Positions 47,268-57,328 are shown, numbered from the stretch's first letter. The stretch is DNA of 64,000 nucleotides from Aliidiomarina haloalkalitolerans (GCF_003987315.1 NZ_PIPI01000001.1:496001-560000), one strand, 5' to 3'. A program made the numbers and translations. The notes: generated by a model not told the origin, from the sequence alone.

Positions 47268-47305
47268 AAAAAGAAACTACAAAATGTACGTTTTATTGCT
47301 GTGCT

Positions 47306-50260
47306 TTAGAAACTATAAGAGAAGTTCACAAATGCACGGCGACCTAACAGCTCATACTGAGAAGCAAACAACATGGTGTTACCCGCGGTGTTTACTGCTG
47401 CAGGAGAAGCTTGTGGTGGACGTTTATCAAACGCGTTCGCTAGACCAACAGTGATATCCATGCTGTCCATCAGTGTTTTGTTCACTGAGAATGAATGCAT
47501 CAGATACGTTGGCGCGTCGGCGATGAAACGAACGTCTTCATCACGATATGTAGTCAGGTTACCACGCGTGTAAAGGTGGTAGTTTGACACACTGCTGACG
47601 TACTGAATGTTCCAATTAAAGCGCCAGTCGTCACGCGTCAAGGTAGTATTCAAAGTACCTGATTGTTTCGGGTTACCTAAACGGCCGATATACTGAGTCG
47701 GTACGCTATCCGCAAACTGTTTGAAGTAACGCTCGATTTGCGTCATGTGGTTCAGACGCATACGTAAGTGACCAACCGGAGTTTCGGTTTGGTAAGTGAT
47801 GACAACGTCAGCACCACGAATACGCTGTTCAGAAGTATTCAGGTAACCACCACGGACTTCGTCAACACCCCAGTCGAAGTTGTTTGCTTCGGTACCAGTA
47901 CGACGGTCAATTTGACGACAGAACGGTTCGTTTTCAAAGCCATTCTCTGAGTAATAACACTGGCCAAGAACGCTTGAACCCGCAACGCTCGAGATCTGGT
48001 TACGGATCGTCACGTCATAGTAGTCAACTGACGCAGCAAAGGTATTCTCAGGGCTAGTGTAAACTAAGCCAACACCTTCAGAGGTCGAAGTTTCAGCGTT
48101 AAGTACACCTGCACCGCCACCAGTTACTGAGGTCATTGAACCACCAACACCAGCAACGTAAGTTTCAGGTACGCCAGCAGCTTGACAGTTTGCTTGTAGG
48201 ATTTCGTTAGTCGACTCAACCCAGTTAATACATGGATCAACGTTCTGACCTAAGAAACCAGTTTGACCTTCAAGGTAAAGCTCGAACAATGCCGGTGCAC
48301 GGAACGAAGTACCACGTGAAGCACGTGCCCGGAAGCCGTTACCGATTGTCCAGTTTGCGCTCAGTTTGAAAGTGTCGCCGCTACCATAGGTATTCACGCG
48401 AGTGTGACGTGCAGAGGCAGTCACATCTAATGCTTCAATTAACGGTAAGTCACGCAGCAATGGTGCTTGAACTTCAGCGAATACTGCAGTGGTTGTTCCG
48501 CGACCTGCGGTGATACCAGCAGAGCTTAAGCCCCACGAGTTACCATTTCGGGTATGGAAACCAGGAGTGTCCTGAATTTCGTCAGTCTGGTAAGACACAC
48601 CAACTGCGGTCGCTAACGTACCGTGCGGCAGGTCAAACAAATCACCGGTGATGTAACCTTCAACCGTGTCTTGCTTGTAAACAGTCTTACCTTTGTCTTC
48701 ACCGAATAGGAAGTCAGCAACGCCTGGGCCTAAGTCCGTGCCACTTAAGTGACCATGAGTAAACCAGTTCACTTGCGTGCACTGACGACCAGAGTATTCA
48801 GTCACACCGGTGCAATCATTCAAACCAAGTAAATTCTCATGAGCCATGAGCATCGAATCAGCGAAGATAATCTCTTGCTTGTATTCACCGCGGTTAAGTG
48901 AACGCTGCCACGAAGCTTCCCAGTTCCAGTAACCGAGAGAGCCTTCTAAGCCCGCAACAAAGCGCGTGTAATCGACAGTGGTTTCACTGCTGTAGTGATC
49001 GGTTAATGCAACCGGCATCACGGCTAAGCCAGCACCGTTATCCTGCCAACCAGGTAAAGTATTGATTGGAATATATGACGCCAAACCAGGGTTGTTGGTC
49101 CAGAACTGGCGTACACTGTCAATTTTTGTCGTCCGTTGGCTGTGCATTAATTCAACAAATGCAGAAACTGTATCGGTAATGTCGTAATCGGCTTGTTGGA
49201 ACACAGACCAAACAACAGACTCTGGGATCATGGTTTGATTGCGATGTAAATCACTGGTGTTATCTAACCAACCATCGGTTTCTTTAGTGTGGCCAGCCCA
49301 ATACCAACCATCTGGAGCTGATACAACGAACGGGTTACCGTACTCGCCTTCAGAAGCTAAATGTGGGAAACCAAAGCCAGTGTTATCGAACTGGAAGCGA
49401 CCCATGTGGTTGTTCCACAAGCCATAACCACTACCATTACAATGATATTCACCGGTGCGCGGATCGATCGGATCAGCACGCTCACCTGTGGTTGGATCGA
49501 AGAAATAGCGTGTTGGGCAACCAAAATGGTCGCGATCGCCACGTTTTAAACCCGAATTGTGGTTGTAATCAGCAACAACGCGGTACGAGCCACGATCAAA
49601 TGCAGTACCCCAAGTACCGTTGACACGGAAGGTTTCCCCGCCTGACTCAAACGGTTGGCTGGCAGTCACGTTGATACTCTTCTCGTCACCACGCTTGGTG
49701 ATGATGTTAATAACACCAGCAACAGCGTCTGAGCCGTAAAGTGAAGACGCACCGTCTTTCAGAATTTCGACACGTTCAACGGCAGAAATTGGCAATGCGT
49801 TCATGTCGAAAGAAGCGACCTGACCGCGGGTACCCGCTGGTCCGGCGCGACGGCCGTTTAATAGTACTAGGGTACGGTTTGCACCAAGACCACGCATTGA
49901 AATCGACTCTGCACCTGCACCACCGGCGGTAACAAAGCCAACCGAATAAGCTGAAATCAGCTGGTCTGAGCCCGACGCAATCGTCGACGTCCGCAGTAAT
50001 TCACCGAGGGTATTCAGACCCTGCTCGGTCGCAATTTCAGTACTAATAATGTCGATCGGTGTAGCATTATCTAAACCATCGGTACGAATCCGTGAACCAA
50101 CAACTTGAATTCGCTCAGGACGATCACTAGAGCGCGCTTCACGCTCTTCTTCGTCGTCATTTTCTTGCGCACTCGCAACGCCTGCTAGTGCCATGGTCGA
50201 AGCAGCACCGAAAGCAAGTGCAATGCGCACAGATTTGCTTAATTTTGAGTTCGTAAACAT
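47306..50260 (-). CDS. TonB-dependent receptor, paralogue 2
   Basis: Second copy, 984 residues from the ATG at 50260 (AGGGAGT upstream; the longer frame to 50362 has no such site). Signal peptide LAFGAASTMALAGVASA, acidic linker EEREARSSDRPERIQVVGS, plug nearly identical to copies 1 and 3, barrel ending FVNFSYSF. Closest to copy 3 overall: both share SAYSVGFVTAGG, DHFGCPTRYFFDPTTGERADPIDPRTG, RRTGTEANNFDWGVDEVRGGYLN-like and ASPAAVNTAGNTMLFASQYELLGRRAF. Differs mostly in barrel loops, as expected if substrate range has shifted. Confidence 0.95.
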   Translation of the reverse strand: MFTNSKLSKSVRIALAFGAASTMALAGVASAQENDDEEEREARSSDRPERIQVVGSRIRTDGLDNATPIDIISTEIATEQGLNTLGELLRTSTIASGSDQLISAYSVGFVTAGGAGAESISMRGLGANRTLVLLNGRRAGPAGTRGQVASFDMNALPISAVERVEILKDGASSLYGSDAVAGVINIITKRGDEKSINVTASQPFESGGETFRVNGTWGTAFDRGSYRVVADYNHNSGLKRGDRDHFGCPTRYFFDPTTGERADPIDPRTGEYHCNGSGYGLWNNHMGRFQFDNTGFGFPHLASEGEYGNPFVVSAPDGWYWAGHTKETDGWLDNTSDLHRNQTMIPESVVWSVFQQADYDITDTVSAFVELMHSQRTTKIDSVRQFWTNNPGLASYIPINTLPGWQDNGAGLAVMPVALTDHYSSETTVDYTRFVAGLEGSLGYWNWEASWQRSLNRGEYKQEIIFADSMLMAHENLLGLNDCTGVTEYSGRQCTQVNWFTHGHLSGTDLGPGVADFLFGEDKGKTVYKQDTVEGYITGDLFDLPHGTLATAVGVSYQTDEIQDTPGFHTRNGNSWGLSSAGITAGRGTTTAVFAEVQAPLLRDLPLIEALDVTASARHTRVNTYGSGDTFKLSANWTIGNGFRARASRGTSFRAPALFELYLEGQTGFLGQNVDPCINWVESTNEILQANCQAAGVPETYVAGVGGSMTSVTGGGAGVLNAETSTSEGVGLVYTSPENTFAASVDYYDVTIRNQISSVAGSSVLGQCYYSENGFENEPFCRQIDRRTGTEANNFDWGVDEVRGGYLNTSEQRIRGADVVITYQTETPVGHLRMRLNHMTQIERYFKQFADSVPTQYIGRLGNPKQSGTLNTTLTRDDWRFNWNIQYVSSVSNYHLYTRGNLTTYRDEDVRFIADAPTYLMHSFSVNKTLMDSMDITVGLANAFDKRPPQASPAAVNTAGNTMLFASQYELLGRRAFVNFSYSF

Positions 50261-50661
50261 CCCATTACTCCCTGGGGAAAACTGCAACAGTGAACAGTCA
50301 TCCACTCGTATGTGTATATTATTTTTCTTGAGGCAATAACTACACCATTGGTCAATAACCAATGACTTACAAGAATCGCCTGACGCCCGATACTAGGAGG
50401 AATGGATTAAAATCGATATGAAGCTGAACGCTGAAAACCTACTGTTTATCTCATACTTGACCAAATAGGATAAAAACTAAACAGTTACTTTACCGTTGGT
50501 TTTATTCCATTATGTTATATATGAACTTACATACTCTGAGCTTTGTTAAAATTAGTAAAGATGCATGCAAGCATCCACTAGTAAGTAAAATTGCATAAAA
50601 AAAAACACCAGCTTCGAAAAGCTGGTGCTTATTCAGTTAGACCTAAATTCTAAAATTAAGA
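50261..50661 (-). promoter_or_regulatory. Upstream region of TonB receptor 2
   Basis: This 401-bp gap has no gene. An inverted repeat CATTGGT-CAATA-ACCAATG lies at 50346-50364, about 90 bp before the ATG, and a GATGC/GCATC repeat at 50560-50575. An AT-rich TAATAT about 55 nt upstream of the ATG may be a -10, without a good -35. The distal end has the receptor-3 terminator. Confidence 0.45.
50597..50628 (-). terminator. Terminator after TonB receptor 3
   Basis: CACCAGCTT (50606-50614) pairs with AAGCTGGTG (50619-50627) with a 4-nt loop, followed on the minus strand by nine T. Confidence 0.92.
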
Positions 50662-53616
50662 TTAGAACTTGTACGAAGCATTCAAGAATGCACGACGACC
50701 TAACAATTCGTATTGAGAAGCAAACAACATGGTGTTACCTGCAGTGTTAACTGCTGCTGGTGACGCCTGTGGTGGACGCTTATCAAACACGTTTGAAAGA
50801 CCTAAAGTGATATCTAAACCGCTATCATACTGTTTGTTCACTGAGAACGAGTGCATCAAGTAAGTTGGTGCGTCAGCAATGAAGCGAACGTCTTCACCAC
50901 GATACGTTGTCAGGTTACCACGAGTATATAAGTGGTAGTTAGACACGCTGCTTACATAACGAATGTTCCAGTTATAGCTGATGCCGTCACGTGACAAGGT
51001 CGTATTTAAAGTACCAGTCTGTTTCGGGTTACCGATACGGCCTACGTACTGAATTGGTGTACTATCGTCGAACTGCTTGAAGTAACGCTCGATTTGCGAG
51101 GTGTGGTTCAAGCGAACACGTAACATACCCCATGGTGTTTCGTCTTGGTAAGTTACCACGAAGTCGGCACCACGTACGCGCTGCTCAGACGTATTCAAGT
51201 AACCACCACGAACTTCTTCAACACCCCAGTCGAAGTTATTACCTTCGTTACCGGTACGGCGCGTGATTTGACGACAGAATGGTTCGTTTGCGAAGCCAGC
51301 TTCTGAGAAGTAACAACGACTCATGACTGAACTACCAGCAACGTTTGAAATTTGACCACGAATGGTTACATCGTAATAGTCTACAGACGCTGCAAAACGG
51401 TTTTGCGGGCTAGTGTAAACTAAACCAATACCTTCAGAGGTTGAGGTTTCAGCGTCGAGCTGACCTGCACCACCACCGGTTACTAACGTCATTGAGCCAC
51501 CCACTGCAGCAATGTAGCTTGCTGGTACGCCAGCGGCTTGACAGTTTGCTTGCAAGATTTCGTTGGTTGACTCAATCCAGTTCACACAAGGGTCGGTGTT
51601 CTGGCCGGCGAAACCGGTTTGGTTCTCGAGGAACAATTCAAACAGAGCTGGCGCACGGAATGAAGTACCACGAGATGCACGCATACGGAAACCGTGACCG
51701 ATGGTCCAGTTCGCGCTGATCTTATAGGTGTCACCGCTACCGTAAGTGTTCACTTGGTTGTAACGAGCTGACGCAGTTAAGTCTAACGCTTCAATCAGTG
51801 GTAAATCACGGATTAGAGGCGCTTGGATTTCCGCATACACGGCTTTCGTGGTTGAACGACCAGCAGTGATACCTGCACCAGTTAAGCCCCAAGAGTTACC
51901 CATGCGAGTGTGGTAGCCCGGAGTATCTTGAAGTTCATCAGTTTGATACGACACACCAACTGCAGTCGCTAAAACACCCGCTGGTAAGTCGAATAAGTCA
52001 CCAGTGATATAAGCGTCGATTGTATCTTGCTTATAGATAGTGCGACCCACTTCTTCACCGAATAAGAAGTCTTCTACGCCAGGGCCATAATCGGTACCGT
52101 TGAGGTGGCCATCGGTGAACCAGTTCACTTGCGTACAAGGCTTCAGTGAAATTGCAGTAATACCAGTACAGTCATTTAAACCAAGCAATGCTTCATGAGC
52201 CATGACCATTGAGTCTTGGAAAATAATTTGGTTGCGGTACTCACCACGGTTTAATGAACGCTGCCAAGAGACGTCCCACGTCCAGTAGCCAAGTGAACCT
52301 TCTAAGCCAGCAACAAAACGGCTGTAATCAACGGTTGTTTTGCTGCTGAAGTGGTCGGTTAATGCTACAGGCATAACACCTAACGCAGGGTTAGACGCTT
52401 CCCAACCTGGTAAAGTGTTCACCGGGATGTAAGAAGCCAAACCTGGGTTACTGGTCCAGAACTGACGCACTGAGTCAATGTAGGTTTCACGCGAGCTGTG
52501 CATTAACTCTGAGTAAATTGAAACTGTGTCAGTTAAGTCATAGTCTGCTTGTTGATAAATTGACCACACGCGAGTCTCAGGAATCATCGTACGGTTACGG
52601 TGTAGTTCGCTGGTGTTGTCGAACCAACCATCAGTTTCTTTGGTGTGACCTGCCCAGTACCAGCCAGCTGGTGCTTGAGTAAGTAATGGATTGCCGTATG
52701 GCGAGCCAGACGCTGCACCAGGGAAACCAAAACCATCGCGGTCAAACTGGAAACGGCCACCGTTGTTTACCCACAAACCGAAGCCTGTGTCGTTACAGTG
52801 GTAGTCACCCGTACGTGGATCGATTGGATCAGCACGCTCACCGGTAGTTGGGTCGAAGAAGTAACGCGTTGGACAACCAAAGTGGTCACGATCGCCACGC
52901 TTCAAGCCAGTGTTATGGTTGAAGTCGGCAACAACACGGTATGAACCGCGGTCAAATGCAGTACCCCAAGTACCATTGATACGGAAGGTTTCCCCGCCTG
53001 AGTCAAATGGCTGGCTACCACTAACGTTGATGCTCTTCTCGTCACCACGTTTAGTGATGATGTTGATTACACCAGCGACCGCGTCAGAACCGTACAGTGA
53101 AGACGCACCGTCTTTCAAGATTTCAACACGCTCAACTACCGTAACTGGCAGTGAGTTCATGTCGAACGCTGCAACCTGACCACGGGTACCCGCAGGACCG
53201 GCACGACGGCCGTTTAACAATACGAGAGTACGGTTCGCACCAAGACCACGCATTGAGATTGACTCGGCACCAGCACCACCGGCAGTAACGAAGCCAACAG
53301 AATAAGCAGAAATCAACTGGTCAGAACCAGAAGCGATGGTTGAAGTACGGAGTAACTCACCTAGGGTGTTAAGACCCTGCTCGGTAGCGATCTCTGCACT
53401 GATGATGTCGATTGGCGTAGCGTTATCAATACCGTCGGTACGGATACGTGAACCAACAACTTGAATTCGTTCAGGACGCTCGCTCTCACGAGCTTCGCGT
53501 TCCTCTTCATTTTCTTCTTCTTGTGCGCTTGCCACGCCGGCTAATGCCATTGTTGAAGCTGCACCAAAAGCTAGCGCGAGGCGCACTGCTTTATTTAGTT
53601 TTGAGTTTGTGTACAT
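50662..53616 (-). CDS. TonB-dependent receptor, paralogue 3
   Basis: Third copy, 984 residues from the ATG at 53616, with AGGGAGA upstream. Signal peptide LALAFGAASTMALAGVASA, acidic linker EEENEEEREARESERPERI, plug as in the other copies, barrel ending FLNASYKF. It is a mosaic: some stretches match copy 1 (YDSGLDIT; KAVYAEIQAPL; STSEGIGLV), others copy 2 (CPTRYFFDPTTGE; ASPAAVNTAGN). It is the receptor nearest the RND/Ycf48 pair and is separated from it by 184 bp rich in hairpins. Substrate unknown. Confidence 0.95.
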   Translation of the reverse strand: MYTNSKLNKAVRLALAFGAASTMALAGVASAQEEENEEEREARESERPERIQVVGSRIRTDGIDNATPIDIISAEIATEQGLNTLGELLRTSTIASGSDQLISAYSVGFVTAGGAGAESISMRGLGANRTLVLLNGRRAGPAGTRGQVAAFDMNSLPVTVVERVEILKDGASSLYGSDAVAGVINIITKRGDEKSINVSGSQPFDSGGETFRINGTWGTAFDRGSYRVVADFNHNTGLKRGDRDHFGCPTRYFFDPTTGERADPIDPRTGDYHCNDTGFGLWVNNGGRFQFDRDGFGFPGAASGSPYGNPLLTQAPAGWYWAGHTKETDGWFDNTSELHRNRTMIPETRVWSIYQQADYDLTDTVSIYSELMHSSRETYIDSVRQFWTSNPGLASYIPVNTLPGWEASNPALGVMPVALTDHFSSKTTVDYSRFVAGLEGSLGYWTWDVSWQRSLNRGEYRNQIIFQDSMVMAHEALLGLNDCTGITAISLKPCTQVNWFTDGHLNGTDYGPGVEDFLFGEEVGRTIYKQDTIDAYITGDLFDLPAGVLATAVGVSYQTDELQDTPGYHTRMGNSWGLTGAGITAGRSTTKAVYAEIQAPLIRDLPLIEALDLTASARYNQVNTYGSGDTYKISANWTIGHGFRMRASRGTSFRAPALFELFLENQTGFAGQNTDPCVNWIESTNEILQANCQAAGVPASYIAAVGGSMTLVTGGGAGQLDAETSTSEGIGLVYTSPQNRFAASVDYYDVTIRGQISNVAGSSVMSRCYFSEAGFANEPFCRQITRRTGNEGNNFDWGVEEVRGGYLNTSEQRVRGADFVVTYQDETPWGMLRVRLNHTSQIERYFKQFDDSTPIQYVGRIGNPKQTGTLNTTLSRDGISYNWNIRYVSSVSNYHLYTRGNLTTYRGEDVRFIADAPTYLMHSFSVNKQYDSGLDITLGLSNVFDKRPPQASPAAVNTAGNTMLFASQYELLGRRAFLNASYKF

Positions 53617-53800
53617 TTTGAGCTCTCCCTGGATCACTACACAGTGATTTTGGATTTATTATTATTTCGTGCGAAATCTAACATGCGGTTTCGCACTAGT
53701 ACGGGGCGGAAAGTCCGCCCCGTGAGCTCAAGAATAAATGTAAACGAAATGAAAAATCAACCGAATGTTAAAAAAACTTTATGTACTTAACATCTAGTGA
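53617..53800 (-). promoter_or_regulatory. Structured leader between RND transporter gene and TonB receptor 3
   Basis: Three inverted repeats follow each other: ATCACT/AGTGAT at 53633-53648, GTGCGAAA/TTTCGCAC at 53669-53696, and a 10-bp GC-rich stem ACGGGGCGGA/TCCGCCCCGT at 53701-53723. None has a T-run on either strand, so they are not ordinary terminators. They may be processing or stabilising structures, or a regulated leader. Confidence 0.5.
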
Positions 53801-56167
53801 TTATAAACCGGCTGCCGGTTTCTTCGGCTTTACGCCAAAAATCCGCGCCAGCGCTGGGATTAGGATGAGTGCACCTAACATATTCCAGATAAACATGAAG
53901 GTTAATAATAAACCCATATCTGCTTGGAATTTAATCGGTGACCAAATCCATGTGGCAACGCCTATGGCAAGTGTTAAACCCGTAAAGCCAACTGCTTTAC
54001 CAGTTTTTGACAAGGCGTACAGGTAACTCTCGGTTAAATCCATGCCCTGTTTCAGCGCTTCCTGCATCTTACTATAGATATAAATGCCGTAATCGACACC
54101 GATACCGACTCCTAGCGCAATCACGGGCAGCGTTGCTACCTTGATGCCGATGCCGAGCATAGCCATCAGCGCTTGGCTCATAATGGTGGTGAACATCAGT
54201 GGTAAGACGATGCACAGTACCGTGCGAATGCTACGGAAGGTAATCAAACACAGCGCAATCACCACGCCATACACCCACAACAACATGCGGAACTGAGCAT
54301 CTTCGATAACTTTATTGGTTGCGGCCTCAATTCCAGCATTACCAGCGGCAAGTAAGAAGTCGAGATCATCAGATGGGAACGCAGCTGAGAACGCACGAAC
54401 TTCGTCAACTACACGGTTTAGGGTGTCAGCTTTGTGATCGTTCAAATAAATAATCACTGGCGCCATGCTACAGTCGCCATTAATGAGGCCCGAAGGTGCT
54501 TGCGAAATCGACGCATTCATGACGAAGTTGTCACGATTAATACTCGACCATTTCAAGTTACCCTCGTTAATGCCTGCCATACCGAGTTTTGAAACATAGG
54601 CAATCGACCGAACGGCTTGCACACCTGGAACGTTTTCCATGTGCCATTGGAAACGATCCATCAGCGCCATATTCTGATAATGAATACAAGCGCCTGGAGC
54701 AGTCTCAGCCATTACTACGAAAATATCGGTACTGGCACTGTAGTTCGCCACTTGGAAGGCGTTATCGAGGTTATAGCGCGAATCTGCACGCAATTCCGGC
54801 GCCCCTGTATCTAAGTCACCGATTTGCAGGTCTTGCGCCTTATAAATGCCCCAAGTTGCCATCAAGCCCGCGATAACCACTGCGCCAATGGCCCACTTTG
54901 GCTGCGTAAAGCGATCGAATAATTGGAAGATCGGATGGTCTTTCTTTTGCACTTCTTCAAGGTACTTGACGCCGCGTGGGCTAACACCGATGTACGAGGT
55001 TAAAATTGGCAGCAAACCTAAGTTGGTTAAAACAATGACGGCAACACCAATACTTGCAGCAATCGCGAGTTCCTTAATGACCGCCACGTCGATGACCATC
55101 AAGGTAGTGAAACCCACAGCATCAGAGATCAATGCAGTCAAGCCCGCAACATAAAGACCACGGAATGCAATTCGTGACGCCCCTACTTTGTCGTAACCTT
55201 CAACGCGGTTAGCAATAACTGCGTTAATGATCTGAACGCCGTGACTGACACCAATTGCGAAGACTAAGAATGGCACCAACATTGAGTATGGGTTAATGCC
55301 ACTACCAATCAGTTTGATAATCCCCAACTGCCAAATAACTGCGATACCCGAGCAGAGCAGGACTACAATTGAACTGCGCACACAGCGGCTATAAGCAAAC
55401 AGCATGGCAAACGTAATCAGCATAGCGAGGAAGAAGAAGCCGCCGACTAAAAGCGCGCCATCAATCAAATCACCAATGACCTTGGCAAAACCAACAATTT
55501 GAACTTTTATCGTGTCAGTTTCATAACGGGCTCGAATCTGAGACTCAAGCTGCTGTGAAAATTGATGGTAGTCAAGGCTTTCTCCTGTTTCCGGATCGAT
55601 TTCATTCAGCGGCACATAAATCAGTGCGGAACGGAAATTATTTGCGACTAAATCACCCACGGTGCCTGAACGGAGAATATTTTGCTGCAATTGCTCCATC
55701 GACTCCTGCGAACCATCGTAGTTCTGCGGAATAACCGGACCACCAACGAAACCTTCTTCGGTCACTTCCGACCAACGTACGTTCGGCGTCCAAATAGAGC
55801 GCATACCAGAACGATTAACACCGTTCAAAAACGAGATTTCATCGGTAATTTCACGCAGTAAGTCTTGATATTCTGGTGTGAAAATATCGCCTTCAGTAGT
55901 TTCCACCGATATCCGAACTGCATTCCCCATCGCCGCTAAGTCATCACTATACTTAAAGAAGTTTTGAATGAACTCGTGGTTCCCAGGAATCATTTTCTGC
56001 AAGCTAGCGTCTGGACGTACTTGTGCTGCGTGATAAAACAGAAATGCAGTAATGACGGCGAAGAATAATAACCAAGGCAAACGGAAGTTAAATAAAATCT
56101 TTTCAAATCGCCCGGAATGACCGTGAATTTCAACTAGGTCGAATTTCTTGTTATTTGTGTCGTTCAT
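53801..56167 (-). CDS. RND superfamily transporter, MMPL-like
   Basis: Inner-membrane protein of 788 residues with the duplicated RND layout: helix 1 at about 28-47, a large periplasmic domain (about 50-230), five helices (about 236-395), helix 7 near 428-446, a second periplasmic domain and five further helices to 780. The second half has VIALGVGIGVDYGIYIYSKM with the membrane Asp typical of MMPL/HAE3-type proteins; the corresponding first-half segment reads FAIGVSHGVQIINAV without an Asp. This group exports or moves lipids and other hydrophobic compounds. No periplasmic adaptor or TolC is nearby. Lies 15 bp after the Ycf48-like gene. Confidence 0.93.
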   Translation of the reverse strand: MNDTNNKKFDLVEIHGHSGRFEKILFNFRLPWLLFFAVITAFLFYHAAQVRPDASLQKMIPGNHEFIQNFFKYSDDLAAMGNAVRISVETTEGDIFTPEYQDLLREITDEISFLNGVNRSGMRSIWTPNVRWSEVTEEGFVGGPVIPQNYDGSQESMEQLQQNILRSGTVGDLVANNFRSALIYVPLNEIDPETGESLDYHQFSQQLESQIRARYETDTIKVQIVGFAKVIGDLIDGALLVGGFFFLAMLITFAMLFAYSRCVRSSIVVLLCSGIAVIWQLGIIKLIGSGINPYSMLVPFLVFAIGVSHGVQIINAVIANRVEGYDKVGASRIAFRGLYVAGLTALISDAVGFTTLMVIDVAVIKELAIAASIGVAVIVLTNLGLLPILTSYIGVSPRGVKYLEEVQKKDHPIFQLFDRFTQPKWAIGAVVIAGLMATWGIYKAQDLQIGDLDTGAPELRADSRYNLDNAFQVANYSASTDIFVVMAETAPGACIHYQNMALMDRFQWHMENVPGVQAVRSIAYVSKLGMAGINEGNLKWSSINRDNFVMNASISQAPSGLINGDCSMAPVIIYLNDHKADTLNRVVDEVRAFSAAFPSDDLDFLLAAGNAGIEAATNKVIEDAQFRMLLWVYGVVIALCLITFRSIRTVLCIVLPLMFTTIMSQALMAMLGIGIKVATLPVIALGVGIGVDYGIYIYSKMQEALKQGMDLTESYLYALSKTGKAVGFTGLTLAIGVATWIWSPIKFQADMGLLLTFMFIWNMLGALILIPALARIFGVKPKKPAAGL

Positions 56168-56182
56168 TCGAATGCTATCCCC

Positions 56183-57328
56183 TTAAATGCCGTGCATTGC
56201 CGTCACTGCCGGCAAGGAAAAGGTGAGAAGTCCTGAGCGACCGATTAGAATTAATTGGTCGTCAGACATTTGCCGTACACCAGCTAATGGTGAACTGGAC
56301 TCATGCTCAAAACGGAGTAATGCGCGAGTTTCTGGGTCTATCACTAATAACGTCCCCGAGTGACCTGCTAGAACTACGCGACCATCATTAAGAATTGTGC
56401 CCGCATTTAGGTTATAGCGGGTATTGGTATCGACTTGCTCAAAGTCATAACCGTCGCCCGACACAAACACATTACCGCGTAATCCGTAAATCCAGAGTTG
56501 CCCTAAATCATCAAATAGCGCCCCAAATAGCGAACCATGGTAAGGCGAGTCGAGCATTTCAAAGGTTTCGCCCTGATCATAACTGCGTGCCAACAAGCCT
56601 GCTTCGCCAACGAGGATAAGCTCCCCATCTGGCCCTACAACCAACTTATTAATATGATTGCCAATAATATTATCGATTGCGCCATTGTTTACCGACCAAC
56701 TGCTGCCACCATCAGTGGTTCGCAACATAGTCCCGTAAGCACCAACCGCAATCCCTACTTCACGATTAAAGAAGTGTAAATCAAGAAATGGTTTCGTTGG
56801 CCCGACATCAAATTGAATTTCGGCACCGCCAATATGGAAAAACAGCTCGTCGAGCTCAAACTCCAATTCTTCTGCTTCGAATTCGTCTTCAGCGTTTTCA
56901 ATCGCATCCTCGAGTTCAATTTGGCGTTCTTGCAACCATTCATACTCAAGGGCTAATAACTGATGTCCATCGAGACGCATCTGCCAGCTTTGTCCGCCAT
57001 CGGTACTTTGCAATAAAACACCATCGTGCCCTGCTACCCAAATGTGCTCGTCATCGACTGCGTGAATTGCAGTTAACAATACACTGGTCGGCACTTCGCG
57101 TTGTTGCCAGTTTGCGGGGTTATTAAATTCAATAATGGTACCGAAACCACCCACAGCAATAAAATGTTCACCATGCTGAGCAATGCCGGTAATAAGACCC
57201 TGATTCGCGCGTTGTGCTTGTGGCGCTGGGGTATGCAGCGGGTCATAATTCTCTATTGGCTCTGGAGCACTTGCATAAGCTGTTGCAAGTGCGCTGGCTA
57301 AGATTCCCGCAAAGGCAATCCGTTTCAT
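56183..57328 (-). CDS. Ycf48-like beta-propeller protein, secreted
   Basis: The 381 residues start with a signal peptide (MKRIAFAGILASALATAYASA). The remainder has BNR/Ycf48-type blades (GVLLQSTDGGQSWQM, GTMLRTTDGGSSWSV, GLLARSYDQGETFEM). An acidic, helical insertion at about 124-170 (rich in Glu, Leu, Asp) interrupts the propeller after the second blade. Photosynthetic Ycf48 helps assemble photosystem II; in non-photosynthetic bacteria the family is usually found beside RND/MMPL and DUF1329 genes, with unknown function. Probably co-transcribed with the RND gene. Confidence 0.9.
   Translation of the reverse strand: MKRIAFAGILASALATAYASAPEPIENYDPLHTPAPQAQRANQGLITGIAQHGEHFIAVGGFGTIIEFNNPANWQQREVPTSVLLTAIHAVDDEHIWVAGHDGVLLQSTDGGQSWQMRLDGHQLLALEYEWLQERQIELEDAIENAEDEFEAEELEFELDELFFHIGGAEIQFDVGPTKPFLDLHFFNREVGIAVGAYGTMLRTTDGGSSWSVNNGAIDNIIGNHINKLVVGPDGELILVGEAGLLARSYDQGETFEMLDSPYHGSLFGALFDDLGQLWIYGLRGNVFVSGDGYDFEQVDTNTRYNLNAGTILNDGRVVLAGHSGTLLVIDPETRALLRFEHESSSPLAGVRQMSDDQLILIGRSGLLTFSLPAVTAMHGI

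Larger units (their letters stand above)
46981..47305 (-). promoter_or_regulatory. Upstream region of TonB receptor 1
   Basis: This 325-bp gap contains no gene. On the minus strand, TATAAA (47015-47020) lies 18 nt after TTACAT (47039-47044), a possible promoter with weak -35. A perfect 16-bp palindrome is at 47065-47080. The distal part carries the receptor-2 terminator. Confidence 0.5.

Noticed and set aside
51441-53179. Plus-strand frames opposite the TonB receptors
   Set aside because: The receptors have complete signal peptide, plug and barrel on the minus strand; the opposite frames recur in each copy only because the genes are paralogous.
44020-53616. The receptor block as a composite mobile element or CRISPR-like repeat
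   Set aside because: No transposase, terminal repeats or target-site duplications are seen; the repetition is explained by three tandem paralogous genes.
53701-53723. Strong GC-rich hairpin as a terminator of the RND-Ycf48 transcript
   Set aside because: Neither strand has a T-run after the stem, so it does not meet the rho-independent terminator pattern.
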